Source: Luteimonas arsenica
GTDB taxonomy: Bacteria > Pseudomonadota > Gammaproteobacteria > Xanthomonadales > Xanthomonadaceae
DNA: 64,000 bases
Direction of reading: 5' to 3'
NCBI RefSeq assembly: GCF_004352825.1
Contig: NZ_SJRW01000002.1
Location: 1,207,578-1,271,577 of the forward strand
The notes below the pieces were generated by a model, which did no database searches, was not told the DNA's origin, and was given only the letters and a program-made list of their open reading frames with translations. The stretch's first letter is position 1. Each line of letters opens with the position of its first letter. This document shows positions 58,178 to 64,000 of this stretch, in pieces. Made by a program: the position numbers and the translations under genes.

Positions 58178-58209
58178 CGATGCTGCAATGCAGCATCGCC
58201 GCCTGTCAA
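58178..58209 (-). promoter_or_regulatory. gdhA promoter with operator-like palindrome
   Basis: TTGACA reads on the minus strand at 58209-58204. CGATGCTGC-AAT-GCAGCATCG (58178-58198) is a perfect 9-base inverted repeat over the expected -10 region, with core CTGC-N3-GCAG. The arrangement suggests a repressor or activator of gdhA. Confidence 0.6.
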
Positions 58210-58216
58210 GGAGGCC

Positions 58217-59308
58217 TCAGTCGGCGCCGAGCACCAGCTCCACGACTTCGTCGCTGGGCAGGGTGACCTGCACCGGCGCCGATTCGATGTCGCCCTCGCC
58301 GCGCTGCACGGCGCCGCTGGCGGAGATCCGCGCCGACACCACGGCCGTCGACAGCTGCGACAGCACCTGGGTGGGCATCGGGCTGTCGGCATCGTCGAGC
58401 ACGATCTCCAGCGGCAGCGCGGAGACGTCATGGCGCTCGGCGGCCACCGGCATCGGCGGGCCGTCGGGGTCTCGGGCCATGACGAACAGGGTGCCGCGGC
58501 CGCCGAGGCGTTCGGCGACGCCCGGCGCCAGGCTGATGCGCACGCGCAGTCCGGGGCCGCCCGCGGTCGAAGCCGGGGCGTTGCCGGCAGGGGACGCGGC
58601 GGGCGTCGCGGCGCCCGCGCCCGCGGTGGCAGGCCCGGCCGCGGAGGGCAGGCCGGCGGCCGCGCGCGCTTCGGCGATCTGCGTGCGCAGGCTGGCCGCG
58701 GTGGAGGGATCGACGTCAGGCAGCAAGGCTTCCCAGGTCGCGGCGGCTTCGGCATCCCGGCCGCGCTGGCGCTGGGCGACACCGATGAACCAGCGCGCAC
58801 GCTGATTGGAGGGCTGCAGGGCGGCCGCGCGCTCGAGCATGGCCAGGGCCTCGTCTTCGAACAGGTTCTGCGGATGCGCCTGGGCACTGGCCTGGGCCAG
58901 TTCGACCATCAGCGCCGGCTCGTCGGGCACCAGGGCCTGGGCGCGGGCGTAGGCGTCGCGCGCACCCGCGTGGTCGCCCTGGACCGACAGCGAACGCGCG
59001 AGCAGGGCCCAGCCTTCGGGCTGCTGCGGATTGCGCTCCAGCTCGGCCCGCAGTTCGGCAACGGCCTCCGCGAACTGCGCGGGATCGACGTGGGCGGCGG
59101 CCTCGATGGCGTCCGCGGACGACGTACGGGCGGCGGGATCCAGCGCGGCCGGCGTGCCCAGCAGCTGGTAGCCGGCAACGGCCAGCAGCGGCACCGCGGC
59201 GAGCAGCACCAGCCAGGTGCGCGGCGAACCGCGGCGCAGCGGCGCCACCACCAGGGCGGTGGCCAGCAGCGATGCGAACAGGACCGCGAGCAGGAAGACG
59301 GCGGCCAT
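58217..59308 (-). CDS. ccmI: Cytochrome c biogenesis protein CcmI (tetratricopeptide)
   Basis: A 363-residue inner-membrane protein. Two N-terminal hydrophobic segments (AVFLLAVLFASLLATALVVA and TWLVLLAAVPLLAVAGYQLL), then tetratricopeptide repeats from about residue 80 (NPQQPEGWALLARSLSVQGD) and a C-terminal beta-type domain. CcmI guides apocytochrome c to the haem ligation complex. The ATG at 59308 overlaps the ccmH stop (TGATG). It is the last gene of the ccm operon here. Confidence 0.9.
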   Translation of the reverse strand: MAAVFLLAVLFASLLATALVVAPLRRGSPRTWLVLLAAVPLLAVAGYQLLGTPAALDPAARTSSADAIEAAAHVDPAQFAEAVAELRAELERNPQQPEGWALLARSLSVQGDHAGARDAYARAQALVPDEPALMVELAQASAQAHPQNLFEDEALAMLERAAALQPSNQRARWFIGVAQRQRGRDAEAAATWEALLPDVDPSTAASLRTQIAEARAAAGLPSAAGPATAGAGAATPAASPAGNAPASTAGGPGLRVRISLAPGVAERLGGRGTLFVMARDPDGPPMPVAAERHDVSALPLEIVLDDADSPMPTQVLSQLSTAVVSARISASGAVQRGEGDIESAPVQVTLPSDEVVELVLGAD

Positions 59309-59802
59309 CACCACTCCTGTCCTTCGTCGACGGGATCGGGCGCGACGCGGTTGCCTGCCGCGCGCCTGCGCACGACGACGACCACTACGATCGCGCCGGC
59401 GAGCAGCACGACCGCGGGGCCGAGCCACAGCAGCAGGGTGCCGCCGCCGAACTGCGGGCGGTAGAGCACGAACTCGCCGTAGCGGTCGACCAGGAATTCC
59501 TTGATCTCGGCGTCGCTGCGGCCTTCGCGCATCAGGTTGAAGACTTCGCGGCGCAGGTCGTGGGCGATCGGCGCGTCGGAATCGGCCAGCGACTGGTTCT
59601 GGCACATCACGCAGCGCAGTTCCAGGGTCAGTTTGTGGAAGCGCTGTTCCTCGGCGCGGTCGCGGAACTCCAGCGGCTGCGCCGGGCGCGCGACCTGGGC
59701 GAGGGCAGGCGCCGGCGCGATGGCCAGCGCGGCCAGCAGCAGCGACAGGGCCGCGCCGAGCAGCCGCGGGGCAAGTGGGAGCGAGGGCCGGCGCAGGTTC
59801 AT
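59308..59802 (-). CDS. ccmH: Cytochrome c-type biogenesis protein CcmH
   Basis: A 164-residue periplasmic, membrane-anchored protein with a signal peptide and a C-terminal hydrophobic segment. The redox motif LRCVMCQNQSLADSDAP (LRCxxCQNQ) reduces the apocytochrome CxxCH disulphide. Typical follow-up: REVFNLMREGRSDAEIKEFL and YRPQFGGGTLLLWLGP. The ATG overlaps the ccmG stop; the stop overlaps the ccmI start. Confidence 0.95.
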   Translation of the reverse strand: MNLRRPSLPLAPRLLGAALSLLLAALAIAPAPALAQVARPAQPLEFRDRAEEQRFHKLTLELRCVMCQNQSLADSDAPIAHDLRREVFNLMREGRSDAEIKEFLVDRYGEFVLYRPQFGGGTLLLWLGPAVVLLAGAIVVVVVVRRRAAGNRVAPDPVDEGQEW

Positions 59803-60386
59803 CCGCCGCCCTCCATCGCCTCGACCATCGGCGCCAGCACCTCGTCGACGATGTCGTCGGTCAGCGGGCCGACGTGCTTCCAGCGCACGATGCCGTCGGC
59901 ATCGACCAGGAAGGTCTCGGGCGCGCCGTAGATGCCCCACTCGATCGCCGCGTCGCTGTCGTAGTCGGTGATCACGACCCAGTAGGGATTGCCGAACTGT
60001 TCCAGCCAGCGCAGCGCGTCCTCGGGCTCGTCCTTCCAGTTGTAGCCGACCACGCGGATCCGCTTGGTCTCGGCGTAGCGCGCAAGCACCGGGTGTTCGA
60101 CCTGGCAGGCCGGGCACCAGCTGCCCCAGACGTTCATCAGGTAGGGCTTGCCGCGCAGGTCGTTGCTGCCGATGCGGTAGTCGGCGTCGTGCAGCACCGG
60201 CAGCGAGAACTCCGGTGCCGGCTTGCCGATCAGCGGCGAGGGCAGTGATTCGCGGTCGGGGCGGTCGGAGCGGCTGACGCCCCAGCCGAGCAGCACCAGC
60301 AGCAGCACGAAGCCGCCGACCAGCAGCGCGGCCAGCAGCCGGCGGCCACCCGTGGGCGCGGCTTCGGGGGCGCTTGGGGTGTTCAT
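59799..60386 (-). CDS. ccmG: Thiol:disulphide interchange protein CcmG/DsbE
   Basis: A 195-residue thioredoxin-fold lipid-facing periplasmic protein anchored by one N-terminal helix (LLAALLVGGFVLLLVLLGWG). The active site is WGSWCPACQVEHP (CPAC), with the cis-proline region YGAPETFLVD. It keeps CcmH and apocytochrome cysteines reduced. The ATG overlaps the ccmF stop, and its stop overlaps the ccmH start. Confidence 0.95.
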   Translation of the reverse strand: MNTPSAPEAAPTGGRRLLAALLVGGFVLLLVLLGWGVSRSDRPDRESLPSPLIGKPAPEFSLPVLHDADYRIGSNDLRGKPYLMNVWGSWCPACQVEHPVLARYAETKRIRVVGYNWKDEPEDALRWLEQFGNPYWVVITDYDSDAAIEWGIYGAPETFLVDADGIVRWKHVGPLTDDIVDEVLAPMVEAMEGGG

Positions 60387-62314
60387 CGCGGCGCCTCCTT
60401 CGTCTTCAACGGCAGGCGGAAGCGGCGGTCGGTGGCCACGACCACCGCGCCCAGCGCCATCAGCAGTGCGCCGGCCCAGACCCAGCGCACGAAGGGCTTG
60501 ATGTGCAGGCGCACGGCCCAGGCGTCGCCGCCCAGCGGTTCGCCCAGTGCGACGAAGATGTCGGCGCGGACGCCGGCGTGGATGCCGGCGTCGGTCATCA
60601 CCTGGCCGCCGCTGGCGTAGGCGCGCTTCTCCGGATGCAGCAGCACCAGCGGCCGGTCGTCGCGGAAGACCTGCACGTGGCCGCGGTCGGCCATGTAGTT
60701 CGGGCCCTGGACGCGCTCGACGCCGTCGAAGCGGAAGGCGTAGCGGCCGATGGTCTCGGTCGCGCCCGGCGACATCGGCACTTCGCGCAGCACGTTCTGC
60801 GCCTCGACCAGCATGGCGCCGACCAGGAACACGGCGATGCCGAGGTGGCCCAGCACCATGCCGATCATCTCGGGCGTGAAGCCGCGGCCCTGGGCGCTGA
60901 ACCGCGTCCAGGCGAAGCGCAGCGTGCCCAGGCCCACCCAGGCCGCGGCGAACACGCCGAAGCCGGTCTTGACCGCGCCCTGTGGCGCCTTGAACCAGGC
61001 GATCACGCCCAGCAGCAGCGCCAGGCCCAGCCACGGTGCCAGCATCGCCAGCGGCTTCGAGGCCTGCTCCTGCTGCCAGCGCGTCAGCGGGCCGAAGGGC
61101 ACCAGCAGCACCAGGGGCGCCATCAGTACCAGGAACAGGGTGCCGAAATAGGGCGGGCCGACCGAGACCTTGCCCAGGTCCAGCGCATCGGCGATCAGCG
61201 GATACAGCGTGCCCAGCAGCACCATCGCGCAGGCCGAGGCCAGCAGCAGGTTGTTGACCAGCAGCAGGGTCTCGCGCGACGAGGCGGCGAAGGGCTTGCC
61301 CTGCGCCAGGCGCGGCGCGCGGGTGAGGTAGACCAGCAGCGCGCCGCCGATCACCGCGCCCAGGAAGACCAGGATGAAGAGGCCGCGCGAGGGATCGGCG
61401 GCGAAGGAGTGCACGCTGGTCAGCACGCCCGAACGCACCAGGAAGGCGCCGAGCAGCGACAGCGAGAACGCGGCGATCGACAGCAGCATGGTCCAGCTGC
61501 CGAAGCTGCCGCGCTTCTCGGTGACCGCCTGCGAATGGATCAGTGCCGCGCCCACCAGCCAGGGCATGAAGCTGGCGTTCTCCACCGGATCCCAGAACCA
61601 CCAGCCGCCCCAGCCGAGCTCGTAGTAGGCCCACCAGCTGCCCATGGCGATGCCCACGGTGAGGAAGGCCCATGCGATGTTGGTCCAGGGCCGTGACCAG
61701 CGCAGCCAGCGCGCATCGACCGCGCCTTCCAGCAGCGCGGCCAGCGAGAACGCGAACGGCACCACGAAGCCGATGTAGCCGATGTACAGCAGCGGCGGAT
61801 GGATGATCATCCCCGGGTCCTGCAGCAGCGGATTGAGGTCGTGGCCCTCGGCCGCCGCCGGCAGCAGGCGTTCAAAGGGGTTCGAGGTGAACACCATGAA
61901 CGACAGGAAGCCCACCGCGACCAGGCCGATCACGCCCAGCGCGCGCGCGCGGAAGCTCCAAGGGATGCGCCGCGACAGCACCGCCACCGCCGCGTTCCAG
62001 ATCGCCAGCATCAGCGACCACAGCAGCAGCGAGCCCTCGTGCGAACCCCAGACCGCGGTGTAGCGGTAGATCAGCGGCAGCAGCGAATTCGAGTTGTCGG
62101 CGACGTACTTGACCGAGAAGTCGCCGACCACGAACGCGACCGTCAGCAGCACGTAGGCGCCCAGCACCAGCACCAGCTGCGCGATCGCGGCCGGGCGGGT
62201 GACCGCAGCCAGGTCCTCGCGGCCGCGGGCGGCGCCGACCAGGCCGGAAAGCCCCTGCAGGACCGCGAATACGAGCGCGAGCGCGAGCGCCGCCTGGCCG
62301 ATCTCCGGCAGCAC
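60383..62314 (-). CDS. ccmF: Haem lyase CcmF
   Basis: A 643-residue membrane protein attaching haem to apocytochrome c. Its tryptophan-rich haem-handling domain is WGGWWFWDPVENASFMPWLV; the start is GTG at 62314, followed by LPEIGQAALALALVFAVLQG. The other typical stretch is AVWGSHEGSLLLWSLMLAIW. The ccmE stop overlaps its start by one base, and its stop overlaps the ccmG start. Confidence 0.96.
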   Translation of the reverse strand: MLPEIGQAALALALVFAVLQGLSGLVGAARGREDLAAVTRPAAIAQLVLVLGAYVLLTVAFVVGDFSVKYVADNSNSLLPLIYRYTAVWGSHEGSLLLWSLMLAIWNAAVAVLSRRIPWSFRARALGVIGLVAVGFLSFMVFTSNPFERLLPAAAEGHDLNPLLQDPGMIIHPPLLYIGYIGFVVPFAFSLAALLEGAVDARWLRWSRPWTNIAWAFLTVGIAMGSWWAYYELGWGGWWFWDPVENASFMPWLVGAALIHSQAVTEKRGSFGSWTMLLSIAAFSLSLLGAFLVRSGVLTSVHSFAADPSRGLFILVFLGAVIGGALLVYLTRAPRLAQGKPFAASSRETLLLVNNLLLASACAMVLLGTLYPLIADALDLGKVSVGPPYFGTLFLVLMAPLVLLVPFGPLTRWQQEQASKPLAMLAPWLGLALLLGVIAWFKAPQGAVKTGFGVFAAAWVGLGTLRFAWTRFSAQGRGFTPEMIGMVLGHLGIAVFLVGAMLVEAQNVLREVPMSPGATETIGRYAFRFDGVERVQGPNYMADRGHVQVFRDDRPLVLLHPEKRAYASGGQVMTDAGIHAGVRADIFVALGEPLGGDAWAVRLHIKPFVRWVWAGALLMALGAVVVATDRRFRLPLKTKEAPR

Positions 62315-62802
62315 TAGCGCTGGCCTTCGGCCGGAGGCGCGGGCACGTCCACGTTGTGCTTCTCGTGCGCCAGGCCCATCTTGTCGGCCACTTCCTTGGG
62401 CACGTAGGTCTCGTCGTGCTTGGCCAGCACCTCGTCGGCGACGAAGGTGCCGTCGGCGCGCATGCGGCCGGTGGCGACCACCGACTGGTTCTCGCGGAAC
62501 AGGTCGGGAAGGATGCCGGAGTAGACCACCGGCATCAGCGCGTCGCCATCGGTGACCATGAAGCGCGCTTCCATCGAGCCCGGCGGGCGCTCGAACGAAT
62601 CCCTGGCGACCATGCCGCCTAGGCGGAAGCGGGTCGCGCCCGAGGCCACGTCGGCGCCGGCGCGCCCGTCGAGCACTTCCGCCGGCGTGAACAGGTAGGC
62701 GACGTTGCGCTGCAGCGCCATCGCCACCAGCACCGCCACCAGCGCCGCCGCGGCGACGACGGCGAGCACGAACCAGAGGCGCCTGCGACGGGTGGGGTTC
62801 AT
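62314..62802 (-). CDS. ccmE: Haem chaperone CcmE
   Basis: A 162-residue periplasmic haem carrier with one N-terminal helix ([20 protein letters not shown]). The covalent haem-binding His lies in [10 protein letters not shown]. The typical [12 protein letters not shown] and [20 protein letters not shown] stretches are present. It receives haem from CcmC and hands it to CcmF. Confidence 0.96.
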   Translation of the reverse strand: MNPTRRRRLWFVLAVVAAAALVAVLVAMALQRNVAYLFTPAEVLDGRAGADVASGATRFRLGGMVARDSFERPPGSMEARFMVTDGDALMPVVYSGILPDLFRENQSVVATGRMRADGTFVADEVLAKHDETYVPKEVADKMGLAHEKHNVDVPAPPAEGQR

Positions 62803-62975
62803 CGGTGCAGCTCCGTGGGCCGGTCGGTGCCGGCGGGGCGCGCGGCCTTGCGTGCGGCCAGCCTTCGCGCGGCGCGCAGCTGGCGCGAGATGGCCAGGCG
62901 CGGGGCGACGTAGTCCCAGGCCAGCATCAGGGCGAACACCGCGTAGGCGGCGATGACGTATTCGCGATAGCTCAT
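62799..62975 (-). CDS. ccmD: Haem exporter protein CcmD
   Basis: A 58-residue single-helix protein ([20 protein letters not shown], then a basic tail ending DRPTELHR). It overlaps ccmE and ccmC by a few bases on either side. CcmD assists release of holo-CcmE from the CcmABC complex. Confidence 0.9.
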   Translation of the reverse strand: MSYREYVIAAYAVFALMLAWDYVAPRLAISRQLRAARRLAARKAARPAGTDRPTELHR

Positions 62976-63730
62976 TTCCCGGCCTCCGCGATCCGGCGCA
63001 CCCAGTCCTTGCCGGCCTCGCGCTGCAGGTTGTCGGCGCGGGCGCGCGCCAGCAGCGAGCCGGCGAACCAGAGCTTGGTGCCGACCAGCATCCACACCAG
63101 CGGCGGCATCATGCTCGGATCCATCGACGACTCGCCGAAGATGCGGATGGTCTGGCCCTGGTGCAGCGAGTTCCACCACACCACCGAGTAGCGGATGATC
63201 GGCAGCATCACCACGCCCACCAGCGCCAGCAGGCCGGCGGCGCGCGCGGCGGTGCGGCGGTCGTCGATGGCGTGGTACAGGCCGATCACGCCCAGGTACA
63301 GGAACAGCAGCACCAGCTGGCTGGTCAGGCGCGGGTCCCAGTCCCACCAGGTGCCCCACATCGGCTTGCCCCAAATCGAGCCGGTGGCGAGGGTGACGAA
63401 GGTGAAGGCGGCGCCTATCGGCGCGCAGGCCATGGCCAGGATCTCGCACAGTTTGATCCGCCAGACCAGGGCGATCGCGGAGTACAGCGCCATCAGCCCG
63501 AACACCATGAGGCTCATCCAGGCCGCCGGCACGTGGATGTAGAGGATGCGGAAGCTGTCGCCCTGCTGGTAGTCGGCGGGCACCTGGAACAGCGCGCCGT
63601 ACACGCCCCAGGCCATCACCAGCAGGCCGAGCCCATGGCCCCACGGTGCCCAGCGGGCGGCGAAGCGGTCGAAGTAGGGCGGTGAGCCCAGCTGGTGGAA
63701 CCAGCGGATCACCGGGTTCATGTCGGACAT
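62972..63730 (-). CDS. ccmC: Haem transporter/ligase subunit CcmC
   Basis: A 252-residue membrane protein loading haem onto CcmE. The signature is the tryptophan-rich [20 protein letters not shown] with the flanking histidines ([22 protein letters not shown]). The ATG at 63730 starts [15 protein letters not shown]. The 240 bases upstream, to the contig end, contain no ccmB. Confidence 0.95.
   Translation of the reverse strand: MSDMNPVIRWFHQLGSPPYFDRFAARWAPWGHGLGLLVMAWGVYGALFQVPADYQQGDSFRILYIHVPAAWMSLMVFGLMALYSAIALVWRIKLCEILAMACAPIGAAFTFVTLATGSIWGKPMWGTWWDWDPRLTSQLVLLFLYLGVIGLYHAIDDRRTAARAAGLLALVGVVMLPIIRYSVVWWNSLHQGQTIRIFGESSMDPSMMPPLVWMLVGTKLWFAGSLLARARADNLQREAGKDWVRRIAEAGK

Positions 63731-64000
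<270 letters not shown>

Noticed and set aside
55400..59464. A plus-strand open frame of about 1350 codons
   Set aside because: It is antisense to the dioxygenase, metXS, gdhA and ccmI genes and has no recognisable domain; a GC-bias effect.

Overview
The window looks like a chromosomal contig end from a high-GC gammaproteobacterium of the Xanthomonadaceae/Lysobacteraceae group (Lysobacter, Luteimonas or a relative). I infer this from the order nuo operon - tRNA-fMet - rimP-nusA-infB-rbfA-truB-rpsO-pnp, a MetX protein closely resembling the Xanthomonas MetXS type, a class III (PhaC/PhaE) PHA synthase, and the TonB-receptor and LuxR-type regulator content. The last 32 bases are an unbroken G run, most likely a sequencing or assembly artefact at a contig end.

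Layout. 1-12.8 kb: nuoD (5' truncated) to nuoN, a tightly overlapping respiratory complex I operon. 12.8-13.9 kb: a divergent LuxR-type regulator. 14.0-20.0 kb: an accessory islet, visibly more AT-rich, of small exported proteins. Four of them (14452, 15115, 17400, 17950) look like diverged paralogues ending in EP...F; they are interspersed with short palindromic repeats, IS-end-like sequences and gene remnants. 20.0-23.0 kb: two hypothetical genes, initiator tRNA-fMet, and the ygiB-ygiC pair. 23.1-32.4 kb: the translation/RNA operon rimP-nusA-infB-rbfA-truB, then rpsO and pnp, with recognisable promoters and terminators. 32.6-34.5 kb: an SDR gene and an Ada-like DNA-repair regulator sharing a 15-base repeat in their upstream regions. 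34.5-37.7 kb: a DUF1501/DUF1800 pair.

37.8-52.6 kb forms a plausible carbon-storage locus: a GntP-family permease diverges from a TonB-dependent receptor, followed by a transporter-domain hybrid sensor kinase (CrbS-like), a Nudix hydrolase, a LuxR-type response regulator (CrbR-like) 25 bases downstream of 3-hydroxybutyrate dehydrogenase, a divergent 3-hydroxybutyrate-oligomer hydrolase, phosphatidylserine synthase, and phaE-phaC. A nearly identical 23-base element lies in both divergent promoter regions (39.3 and 47.3 kb), suggesting one regulator controls both. PhaE carries an unusual lysine/alanine-rich, histone H1-like tail of about 125 residues.

52.4-54.6 kb holds a PspC protein, an integral-membrane HExxH protein, an intergenic segment with strong RNA-folding potential, a hypothetical membrane protein and an NRDE protein. 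54.8-58.2 kb holds tRNA-Leu(CAA), a cysteine dioxygenase, metXS and gdhA (with a strong operator-like palindrome). 58.2-63.7 kb is the minus-strand cytochrome c maturation operon ccmC-D-E-F-G-H-I.
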